Shown: positions 1-5,211 of the stretch, in pieces
Numbering within the stretch: position 1 is the first letter of the stretch
Layout of the letters: every line of letters begins with the position of its first letter
NCBI GenBank assembly: GCA_023254555.1
Contig: JALRLI010000062.1
Location: 1-5,852, forward strand
Source: Microbacteriaceae bacterium
GTDB taxonomy: Bacteria > Actinomycetota > Actinomycetes > Actinomycetales > Microbacteriaceae
DNA length: 5,852 bases
Direction of reading: 5' to 3'
Program-made: the position numbers and the translations under genes
Notes under the pieces: generated by a model
What the model saw: the letters and a program-made list of their open reading frames with translations, nothing else
Database searches by the model: none
What the model was told of the DNA's origin: nothing

Positions 1-1014
1 TGGGGCTTCGGCGAAATTCTCGCACTCGGTTCACTTCTGATGGAGGGTACTGCCGTGCGCTTCGCTGGGCAGGATGCCCGACGCGGCACCTTCGTGCAGC
101 GCCACGCTGTTTTTCACGACCGTGAGAACGGTCAAGAGTGGCTGCCACTGCTGCATCTCTCTGAAGACCAGGCGCGGTTCTGGATTTATGATTCACTGCT
201 GAGCGAGTATGCAGCAATGGCGTTCGAGTACGGTTACTCAGTCGAACGTGAGGATGCGCTGGTGGTGTGGGAGGCACAGTTCGGTGACTTTGCGAACGGT
301 GCCCAAACCGTCATCGACGAATTCGTTTCATCATCAGAACAAAAGTGGGGACAGCACTCCTCAGTAGTTCTGCTGCTGCCACACGGCTATGAAGGTCAGG
401 GCCCAGACCACTCGTCGGCTCGCATCGAGCGTTACCTGCAGCTGTGCGCTGAGAACAATATGACAGTTGCTCGACCTTCGACACCAGCGTCATACTTCCA
501 TCTGCTGCGTCAGCAGGCGTACGCGCGCCCTCGCCGTCCTCTGGTGGTGTTCTCGCCCAAGTCCATGCTGCGACTGCGCGGTGCGACAAGCGCGGTAGCC
601 GACTTCACGAGCGGCAAGTTCGAACCTGTTCTTGACGATGTGAGTGTTGCTGACAAGAAGAAGGTAGAGCGTCTGATTCTTGTATCGGGCAAGACGTACT
701 ACGACCTTCGAAGTGAACTCGACAAGACCCCGAACGAGAAAATCGCGATTGCACGTATGGAGCAGTATTATCCAGCGCCAATCACCGAACTCAACGCACT
801 CATCAACCAATACCCGAATGCTGAACTCGTTTGGGTGCAGGATGAGCCCCGCAACCAAGGCGCATGGCCGTTCATCGCGCTCGAAGTTGCACCAGAGCTC
901 GGTCGCGCGATCCGCGTAGTCTCACGCCCATCATCGGCTGCACCATCCACGGGCTCAGCGAAGGTGCATGCGGTTGAGCAAGAGGCGCTTATTGCAGAGG
1001 CACTCAGCCTCTAG
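1..1014 (+). CDS. kgd: 2-oxoglutarate decarboxylase/dehydrogenase E1 (Kgd/OdhA type), C-terminal part
   Basis: This is the 3' end of a gene that begins outside the window; the frame is open from base 1 and stops at TAG 1012-1014, leaving 337 visible residues. The family uses thiamine diphosphate to decarboxylate 2-oxoglutarate in the TCA cycle, giving succinic semialdehyde or feeding succinyl-CoA formation in the actinobacterial complex. The first ~190 residues are the transketolase-like pyrimidine-binding domain, with hallmark stretches GQDARRGTF, LLSEYAAMAFEYGYS, WEAQFGDF.NGAQ and HGYEGQGPDHSSAR (from base 382). The rest is the C-terminal transketolase-like domain, containing ARMEQYYP and VWVQDEPRNQGAW. 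An ATG at base 40 is internal and is not the start, since conserved family sequence (GFGEILALGSLL) precedes it. The usual protein is about 1,200 residues, so roughly the last quarter is present. The next gene follows after 17 bp without a convincing terminator. Confidence 0.95.
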   Translation, partial: WGFGEILALGSLLMEGTAVRFAGQDARRGTFVQRHAVFHDRENGQEWLPLLHLSEDQARFWIYDSLLSEYAAMAFEYGYSVEREDALVVWEAQFGDFANGAQTVIDEFVSSSEQKWGQHSSVVLLLPHGYEGQGPDHSSARIERYLQLCAENNMTVARPSTPASYFHLLRQQAYARPRRPLVVFSPKSMLRLRGATSAVADFTSGKFEPVLDDVSVADKKKVERLILVSGKTYYDLRSELDKTPNEKIAIARMEQYYPAPITELNALINQYPNAELVWVQDEPRNQGAWPFIALEVAPELGRAIRVVSRPSSAAPSTGSAKVHAVEQEALIAEALSL

Positions 1015-1026
1015 CACGATAGCGTG
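996..1026 (+). other. Two small hairpins across the kgd-regulator junction
   Basis: A 6-bp inverted repeat, AGAGGC (996-1001) / GCCTCT (1007-1012) with a 5-nt loop, ends on the first base of the kgd stop codon. A second, weaker repeat, CACG (1015-1018) / CGTG (1023-1026), lies just before the regulator's ATG at 1032. No T-tract follows either stem, so they do not form a standard intrinsic terminator. They could limit read-through or translation initiation, but may also be chance. Confidence 0.3.
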
Positions 1027-1031
1027 TAGGT

Positions 1032-1799
1032 ATGGCTCAGCGTTCGTCCTTCCCCAAGGTACTGCTCAAGGGCGTGCCGAATACGGTGAACGGGCAAGCG
1101 ATTGCCGACCGTATTGCTGACTCCATTTCATTGGGCATGCTTTCAGTTGGAGAACGCCTGCCAACTGAGATGGAACTTGCAAGTCAATTCGGTGTGGCTG
1201 TTGCAACGTTGCGAAAAGCCTTGGCCTCGCTGCGCGATCAAGGAATCGTCGAAACGAGGCGCGGGCGAAGCGGTGGCACGTTTATCGTGCGCGCGCCGTA
1301 TCCTCAATCGCTTGAGCTGCGAAACATGCTCGACAACACGAGCATCGTAGAGCTGCGCGATCTCGGTGATGAGCACACTGCCGTTGCCACGGCGATTGCG
1401 CGGTTAGCCTGCAGCCGCGCCTACACGAGTGCGCTTGACCGCCTGGTTGAACTGGCTCAGCGACTCAAAGATGCCAGAACCCCAGTTGAGCGGGCCACTG
1501 CTGACAGCCGTTTCCACATCGAACTCGCCGTGCTCGCTCAGTCGCCAAGACTCTTGCGTGCAGAAGTTCGCTTGCAGAGCGAATCGAGTCCGCTGCTCTG
1601 GGCTGACCTCGGCGGTGTCATGAACACCGATTTGGCGACGATTGACCATCTCGCCCTAATCGACGCAATTCAGGCGGATGACGCAACGCGAGCCGAACGA
1701 ATCTCGGAAGAGCACATCCGTAAAAACATTTATCACCTCATTGACACCAAACTCACCCTTGGCTTGATGTCAGAGGAAACACAGGAGCCAGCACGATGA
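1032..1799 (+). CDS. GntR-family transcriptional regulator, FadR subfamily (FCD domain)
   Basis: This 255-residue, probably cytoplasmic DNA-binding regulator has the usual FadR/FCD length and domain order. Residues ~21-88 form the winged helix-turn-helix, with typical family features: G.LSVGERLPTE, the recognition-helix region FGVAVATLRKAL, and the wing RRGRSGGTFI. Residues ~104-240 are all-helical and match an FCD ligand domain. D158, H162, H206 and H228 fit the Asp/His metal-binding set of FCD proteins, in which a metal and a small carboxylate effector are commonly bound. The ATG at 1032 is the first possible in-frame start after a TAG at 1020-1022. It has no good Shine-Dalgarno, so coupled, leaderless or weak initiation is possible; GTG 1074 is a less likely alternative. 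Its stop overlaps the next start (ATGA). It probably controls transport or catabolic genes nearby, but the sequence does not show its target or effector. Confidence 0.9.
   Translation: MAQRSSFPKVLLKGVPNTVNGQAIADRIADSISLGMLSVGERLPTEMELASQFGVAVATLRKALASLRDQGIVETRRGRSGGTFIVRAPYPQSLELRNMLDNTSIVELRDLGDEHTAVATAIARLACSRAYTSALDRLVELAQRLKDARTPVERATADSRFHIELAVLAQSPRLLRAEVRLQSESSPLLWADLGGVMNTDLATIDHLALIDAIQADDATRAERISEEHIRKNIYHLIDTKLTLGLMSEETQEPAR
1783..1787 (+). promoter_or_regulatory. Ribosome binding site of the Cache gene
   Basis: AGGAG lies inside the end of the regulator gene, 8 nt before ATG 1796. With the 4-bp stop/start overlap, this supports the start and suggests translational coupling of the two proteins. 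Confidence 0.75.
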
Positions 1800-2509
1800 G
1801 CACAGTGACAACTCTCTCGCAATCGATTGCAGACATTTCAGCCTGGTTCGAAAAGTATTACGGCGATATCGAGGCATTTGGAAGGGATTTGAGCGCGCTC
1901 GTGGAGTTCGATACGGCTCACCCAGGAGCACTCACTGAAAAATCTAGCAAGCTCATCGAACAGAGATCGGTGCGTTTTCTCGAGGAACACGAGCTACCCG
2001 ACGGAGCCGGGGCAGTGTTCTCACGGTCAGTCATGGGCAGCTCAGATGGCTTACTTGAGTGGTGGGTGCGTGATCCTGATCAACGAGTTGCCCGCTATTC
2101 TTTCGGTATCAATCCCACGGGTGAGCGCTTCTATGACTACGAACGCCTCGAATGGTTCGAAACTGCCTTCGGTGCGAAAAAACGTGCGATTGCCGGCCCG
2201 TACATCGATTATCTGGGAGTCGAAGAATACATCGTCACGTGTACCGCCCCGCTTGAAGCAGGGGGCAAGCTGGTGGGTGTAGTGGGCACTGACAACCGCA
2301 TGGCCGACGTCGAGAAAGCTCTCTTACCGCTGCTTCGCAAAGTGCCGGGTGACGCTGCCATCTTGAACCCCCACAAAAACGTGCTCGTGGGCAACTCGGG
2401 CCGCTTTGTTTCAGGCGATCGAGTCTCGACCGTGCCAGAGGGATTCACGATTACGCCGCTCACCGTGAACAGCATCGAGCTGTCGCTGCTTCATCCAAGC
2501 ATCGCCTAA
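1796..2509 (+). CDS. Soluble Cache-domain (dCache_1-like) putative ligand sensor
   Basis: This 237-residue protein resembles the extracellular sensor domain of chemoreceptors and kinases, but has no signal peptide, transmembrane helix or output domain. Residues ~1-65 resemble the long N-terminal helix. Residues ~75-170 form a distal Cache module, ending in the typical GPYIDYL...VTCTAPL...GVVGTD pattern. Residues ~185-237 look like a proximal module (AAILNPHKNVLVGN). Y113, W120, F121, A124, Y136 and D166 match the spacing of the dCache_1 amino-acid/amine motif (Y-x6-W-[YF]-x2-A...Y...D). The position expected to hold the carboxylate-binding Arg is L118, although R117 is adjacent. D138 follows Y136. 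The ATGA overlap with the GntR gene indicates joint production. I infer a cytoplasmic ligand-binding partner or modulator of that regulator, perhaps for an amine. A catalytic role is not supported by any motif I can see. Confidence 0.8.
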   Translation: MSTVTTLSQSIADISAWFEKYYGDIEAFGRDLSALVEFDTAHPGALTEKSSKLIEQRSVRFLEEHELPDGAGAVFSRSVMGSSDGLLEWWVRDPDQRVARYSFGINPTGERFYDYERLEWFETAFGAKKRAIAGPYIDYLGVEEYIVTCTAPLEAGGKLVGVVGTDNRMADVEKALLPLLRKVPGDAAILNPHKNVLVGNSGRFVSGDRVSTVPEGFTITPLTVNSIELSLLHPSIA

Positions 2510-2525
2510 CGGCGGCTCATATTAT
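2510..2525. other. 16-bp gap between convergent genes, no clear terminator
   Basis: The Cache gene and the hydrolase gene end tail to tail. The only dyad is a 4-bp stem, CGCC (2503-2506) / GGCG (2511-2514), overlapping the Cache stop codon. It is too short to call a terminator. Transcripts from the two sides may overlap. Confidence 0.5.
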
Positions 2526-3338
2526 TTAAAGCAGCTTCTGTCGCTTCACGAGACGGCACTGTTCGACAAATGCGTTGAACATGGTTGCTCGGTCGTCGTC
2601 GCTGCCGTGTGAGTCTTCCGGATGCCACTGCACTCCAACCACCCAAGTTTTATCAGGATGCTCGGTTCCCTCAATCACGCCGTCATCGGCTACCGCGGTT
2701 GCTTTGAGCACAGGCGCCACCTGATCGACAGCCTGGTGGTGTCCTGAACGCACCGTAATACGCTCACGTCCGAAGATTTCAGAAACCTTACTGCCGGGGA
2801 GGAGGTTCACCGGCTCGTCCAAGAAGGTGGGCTTGCCAGGGCCGCCTCGATGAATCTCGAAATCCGCAATGTCAGGGATGAGCGTTCCGCCGTAGGCGAC
2901 ATTGAGCAACTGTGACCCGCGGCAAATCGCCAGCACGCGCATATCCGCGTCCACGCTCCGCTTCAGCAGGTCAATGCAGTAGTCGTCTGCGCGACGATCC
3001 ATACCGTAGGTGTTCGGTACCGCATCCATGTGACCGTAGAGAGTGGCGTCGACATCGCCGCCACCGAGGTAAAGCACCCCGTCGTAGTCGGTGATTGTGG
3101 AGGGATCCAGGAAGTCGTCCGCGCTCGAATCCACGAGGTGGGGACGGCCCCCGGCCGCGCGAACGGCGTCGAACGCGACTGTTGTGAAGCGCGTCATCAG
3201 CTCAAGGCTTTCACCGCCCATACCGGGAAACCAGAGTGAGACGACCACTGCGATATCAGGTGCGTCCTCCGCGAAGGCGATGCCCTCATTCGATGCGAAA
3301 AGGCTCGCGTCGACCATCTGTTTTTCAGCTTCACTCAT
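2526..3338 (-). CDS. PuuD-like gamma-glutamyl-GABA hydrolase (class I glutamine amidotransferase, peptidase C26)
   Basis: The 270-residue product is a cytoplasmic class I glutamine amidotransferase-like hydrolase of the PuuD family. Members cleave the gamma-glutamyl bond of gamma-glutamyl-GABA to glutamate and GABA in polyamine catabolism. The nucleophile is C139 in the elbow AICRGSQLLNVAYGG (residues 137-151), and H239 with E241 in VQWHPE completes the triad. HHQAV (200-204) is also typical of PuuD relatives, as is the GGGDVD loop near residue 92. About 27 residues precede the first beta strand, a somewhat long N-terminus. The start is supported by GAGGAAA (3343-3349) upstream of ATG 3338. 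The gene lies downstream of the permease on the same strand, behind a strong terminator. The exact gamma-glutamyl substrate cannot be fixed from sequence; related enzymes act on other gamma-glutamyl amines or folate conjugates. Confidence 0.88.
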   Translation of the reverse strand: MSEAEKQMVDASLFASNEGIAFAEDAPDIAVVVSLWFPGMGGESLELMTRFTTVAFDAVRAAGGRPHLVDSSADDFLDPSTITDYDGVLYLGGGDVDATLYGHMDAVPNTYGMDRRADDYCIDLLKRSVDADMRVLAICRGSQLLNVAYGGTLIPDIADFEIHRGGPGKPTFLDEPVNLLPGSKVSEIFGRERITVRSGHHQAVDQVAPVLKATAVADDGVIEGTEHPDKTWVVGVQWHPEDSHGSDDDRATMFNAFVEQCRLVKRQKLL

Positions 3339-3342
3339 ACTG

Positions 3343-3349
3343 TTTCCTC
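3343..3349 (-). promoter_or_regulatory. Ribosome binding site of the PuuD-like gene
   Basis: Read on the minus strand this is GAGGAAA, a short distance before ATG 3338-3336. It decides for this start over the internal Met at residue 8. Confidence 0.7.
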
Positions 3350-3379
3350 GATCATTCAGACCAACAACTTTGGCGGGAT

Positions 3380-3416
3380 AAAAAGTGGAGGGTTCGGCAC
3401 TGAGCCGAACCCTCCA
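3380..3416 (-). terminator. Intrinsic terminator after the permease gene
   Basis: A perfect 13-bp stem, TGGAGGGTTCGGC (3386-3398) with GCCGAACCCTCCA (3404-3416), has a 5-nt loop. On the minus strand the stem is followed by CTTTTTA (3379-3385), so it works for leftward transcripts. It begins 23 bp after the permease stop. Only about 40 bp separate it from the hydrolase start, so it may cut or reduce transcription into that gene. Confidence 0.9.
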
Positions 3417-3439
3417 TTGGGTTGTGTGAGGTGTTGCGG

Positions 3440-4945
3440 TTAGGCAACAGTCTTTACAGCACCGGTTGCGTCACCGTGAGGTGCATCGTTGCCCTTAAGG
3501 TAAGGCTTTGCGATGAACAGGTAGAGCAGACCAACACCGATGATGCCACCGGTCCAGATCAGAACTACCCAGTCAGCACGTGGCCATCCCACGTTCAGGA
3601 TTGCTGCGATACCCCAGATAAGCGCAAGGACGGTCACTGGAATGTTCCAGCCACCCAGCTTGAACTTACCGGCTGGCTTCCAGCCCATCAGGCTTGCACG
3701 CAGTGATGCGAGCACAACCATCTGGAAAGCGATGTAGATACCGATGGTGCCGAATCCAATCATCGCGAACAGTGCGTTGGTGGAAACGAGCGAAACAAGA
3801 ACGAGCAGCGCGGCAAGAACTGCAGCGAGCAGCAGAGCGTTTGGTGGAACGGCGCGCTTCTCGCTGAACTTACTAATAGCCTTGCTTGCTGGGAAGATTC
3901 CGTCACGAGCCATTGAGTAGGTCAGACGGCTCACAGCAGCCTGGAGTGACGTGGTGCAGCTCAGGAACGAGATCAGTGCAATCGCGATCACAATCTTTGC
4001 GCCAACTGGGCCGAATGACGACTCAAGTACGGTGCCGATTGGGTCTGCATTCTCACCCGCGATAACCGCAGCGATGACATCATCTGAGAGAGCAAGCGTC
4101 AGTGCGATGGCGGTGAAGGTTGCTGCAAAACCACCAATGTAGAGGGTCATGCGCATAGCCCGTGGCACGCGGCGGCTTGGGTCTTTGATTTCTTCAGCCA
4201 CGTTGCCGTTGGCCTCGAAACCGTAGTAAGCGAACAAACCGATCAGACCGGCTGCAGCGAATGCCAGGAAGTAGTCCTGTCCTTCAGCAGCACCGAAGGT
4301 CTGGAAGAGTGCGCCGAAGTCTTGTTCGCGGTGGAATACCAGCAGAAGAATTCCAACTGCGAGCGCACCGGTGAGCTCAGCAATAAGGCCGATTGTCGCA
4401 GCCCAGTTGAGTACGCGGGTACCTGAGAGGTTCAGAATGGTTGCCACTGCAATCATCGCGATACCGAGAATCACGTAGGTGATTGGCAGTGAGCCCTCAT
4501 CAATCTGAAGGCCGAGCAGTGAGAGAAGGAATGGCGCCGAACCGTAAACCACACCGGCGATGGTTCCAACCATTGCGAGCAGGTAGATCCAGCCGTTCAT
4601 CCATGCCCACTTACGACCCCAAAGGCGTCGTGACCATGGGTACAGTCCACCGGCCACTGGGTAGTTCGATACGACCTGTCCGAACACGAGGGCAACGAGT
4701 AGCTGACCTACGAGCGCGATAACGAGCGACCACACCATGGGTGGGCCAGCAGTAGCGAGCGCAAGCGCGAACATCGAGTAAACGCCCACGATTGGTGAGA
4801 GGTAGGTGAAGCCTAGGGACACGTTGCCCCAGAAGGTCATTTCACGCTTGAACGATTGATCGTAGCTGTAGCCGAGTGATGCGAGATGCGCGGCATCTTC
4901 GTCGTGCTCGTGCGAGGTGCCCGCTGCGGGGCTAGTTGAACTCAT
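3440..4945 (-). CDS. APC-superfamily amino acid/amine permease
   Basis: This 501-residue integral membrane protein fits the APC secondary transporters, which import amino acids, GABA or polyamines by ion coupling or exchange. I count about 12 hydrophobic segments: roughly residues 40-63, 68-92, 113-143, 153-173, 178-203, 226-247, 264-287, 310-335, 367-387, 390-412, 434-452 and 457-480. The TM1 region has the broken-helix pattern GFTYLSPIVGVYS. The sixth segment and its loop carry the family signature FAYYGFEANGNVAEEIKDPSRRVPRA, split here as residues 238-248 and 249-263. SYPVAGGLYPW-like sequence near 93-104 (SNYPVAGGLYPW) is also characteristic. The first ~38 residues are a polar cytoplasmic tail containing His and acidic residues. 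The start is backed by a Shine-Dalgarno at 4957-4963. Beside a PuuD-like hydrolase and a semialdehyde dehydrogenase, GABA, putrescine or a related amine is the likeliest cargo, but that is inference from neighbours. Confidence 0.92.
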   Translation of the reverse strand: MSSTSPAAGTSHEHDEDAAHLASLGYSYDQSFKREMTFWGNVSLGFTYLSPIVGVYSMFALALATAGPPMVWSLVIALVGQLLVALVFGQVVSNYPVAGGLYPWSRRLWGRKWAWMNGWIYLLAMVGTIAGVVYGSAPFLLSLLGLQIDEGSLPITYVILGIAMIAVATILNLSGTRVLNWAATIGLIAELTGALAVGILLLVFHREQDFGALFQTFGAAEGQDYFLAFAAAGLIGLFAYYGFEANGNVAEEIKDPSRRVPRAMRMTLYIGGFAATFTAIALTLALSDDVIAAVIAGENADPIGTVLESSFGPVGAKIVIAIALISFLSCTTSLQAAVSRLTYSMARDGIFPASKAISKFSEKRAVPPNALLLAAVLAALLVLVSLVSTNALFAMIGFGTIGIYIAFQMVVLASLRASLMGWKPAGKFKLGGWNIPVTVLALIWGIAAILNVGWPRADWVVLIWTGGIIGVGLLYLFIAKPYLKGNDAPHGDATGAVKTVA

Positions 4946-4956
4946 GAGAGTGCGTA

Positions 4957-4963
4957 CTCCTTC
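4957..4963 (-). promoter_or_regulatory. Ribosome binding site of the permease gene
   Basis: On the minus strand the sequence is GAAGGAG, 11 nt before ATG 4945. It is close to the Shine-Dalgarno consensus with slightly long spacing. Confidence 0.75.
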
Positions 4964-5017
4964 GTACTTTCTTTTAGATTCACAGCAACTTTACAGTGAA
5001 CCGCCGACGCGAATCGG

Positions 5018-5034
5018 TATGTATAAATTACATA
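5018..5034. promoter_or_regulatory. Candidate operator: TATGTA-N5-TACATA
   Basis: A perfect 6-bp dyad with a 5-bp AT spacer contains GT...AC half-site ends, in the style of GntR-family operators. It overlaps the possible leftward -10 sequence, so a bound protein could block permease transcription. The binding protein is not known. Confidence 0.45.
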
Positions 5035-5056
5035 TGAATGATTTATTTAGCAACTT

Positions 5057-5076
5057 GAAACCGCGGTTTCGCGAAA
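5057..5076. promoter_or_regulatory. Overlapping palindromes GAAACCGCGGTTTC and TTTCGCGAAA
   Basis: A perfect 14-bp palindrome (5057-5070) shares four bases with a perfect 10-bp palindrome (5067-5076). They sit at the GC-rich centre of an AT-rich region, between the candidate divergent promoters. This is a good operator candidate, but the protein that binds it cannot be named. Confidence 0.5.
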
Positions 5077-5079
5077 ATT

Positions 5080-5096
5080 TTACGCGTTCGTAACGC
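5080..5096. promoter_or_regulatory. Overlapping dyads TTACG-N4-CGTAA and GCGTT-N3-AACGC
   Basis: Two interleaved 5-bp inverted repeats (5080-5093 and 5084-5096) sit next to a candidate rightward -35 element. Short dyads arise by chance, so support comes mainly from their clustering with the others. Confidence 0.35.
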
Positions 5097-5107
5097 ATGA
5101 TATATAA

Positions 5108-5131
5108 CAATTTTCGGCAATTTTCTTTGCC
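5108..5131. promoter_or_regulatory. Tandem CAATTTTC and dyad GGCAA-N6-TTGCC
   Basis: CAATTTTC occurs twice (5108-5115 and 5118-5125) with a 10-bp period, about one helical turn. The second copy overlaps the inverted repeat GGCAA (5116-5120) / TTGCC (5127-5131). It lies just downstream of one possible rightward -10. Confidence 0.35.
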
Positions 5132-5153
5132 AATCAGGGGTTTCCCTTGCTAC

Positions 5154-5166
5154 AGTTCCAAGAACT
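5154..5166. promoter_or_regulatory. Dyad AGTTC-N3-GAACT
   Basis: This perfect 5-bp inverted repeat with a 3-bp centre lies inside the spacer of the second candidate rightward promoter. A repressor bound here would be well placed to control the dehydrogenase gene; the role is inferred from position only. Confidence 0.3.
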
Positions 5167-5198
5167 CCGTAAATCATTCATTTATAAATCAATTATTT

Positions 5199-5205
5199 GA
5201 AAGGG
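5199..5205 (+). promoter_or_regulatory. Ribosome binding site that fixes the TTG start
   Basis: GAAAGGG ends 6 nt before TTG 5212. There is no ATG or GTG in frame between the stop at 5185-5187 and the conserved N-terminal sequence, so this site decides the start. Confidence 0.7.
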
Positions 5206-5211
5206 TGCGCA

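Larger units (their letters stand above)
5034..5181. repeat. Perfect 12-bp inverted repeat flanking the control region
   Basis: ATGAATGATTTA at 5034-5045 recurs as its exact complement, TAAATCATTCAT, at 5170-5181, so each arm faces outward toward one of the two divergent genes. The arms are 124 bp apart. Matches continue weakly beyond the 12 bp (AT-rich). Paired copies of this kind suit a regulator that binds near both promoters, possibly with DNA looping. Confidence 0.6.
4946..5211. promoter_or_regulatory. Divergent control region between permease and dehydrogenase
   Basis: This 266-bp non-coding interval must hold the promoters for the leftward permease and the rightward dehydrogenase. From about 5020 to 5200 it is markedly richer in A+T than the flanking genes. 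Candidate rightward elements are TTTACG (5079-5084) with TATAAC (5103-5108), spacing 18, or TTGCTA (5147-5152) with TAAATC (5170-5175), spacing 17. A leftward candidate is TTGCTA (complement of 5048-5053) followed after 17 nt by TAATTT, with TATACA nearby. All match only partly and none is certain. Many short inverted repeats, listed separately, suggest several protein-binding sites. Confidence 0.75.

Noticed and set aside
40..42. ATG as the start of the first gene
   Set aside because: The frame is open back to base 1 and encodes conserved Kgd sequence before this Met, so the gene is truncated by the window edge.
490..858. 122-codon open frame on the minus strand inside kgd
   Set aside because: It lies fully within a well-conserved enzyme gene on the other strand, has arginine-rich shadow-like composition, and lacks recognisable domains.
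996..1012. Rho-independent terminator after kgd
   Set aside because: The stem is only 6 bp and is followed by GC-containing sequence with no T-tract.
1074..1076. GTG as the regulator's start
   Set aside because: AAGG-like sequence precedes it, but spacing is too short and the ATG at 1032 gives the expected length; kept only as an alternative.
3422..3706. 94-codon plus-strand open frame antisense to the permease 3' end
   Set aside because: The permease reading frame there continues as clear transmembrane sequence; the plus-strand frame resembles no protein family I know.
5034..5181. 12-bp inverted repeat as the ends of a small mobile element (MITE or IS remnant)
   Set aside because: No target-site duplication or transposase remnant is seen, the arms sit symmetrically in a divergent promoter region, and the sequence between them looks regulatory.
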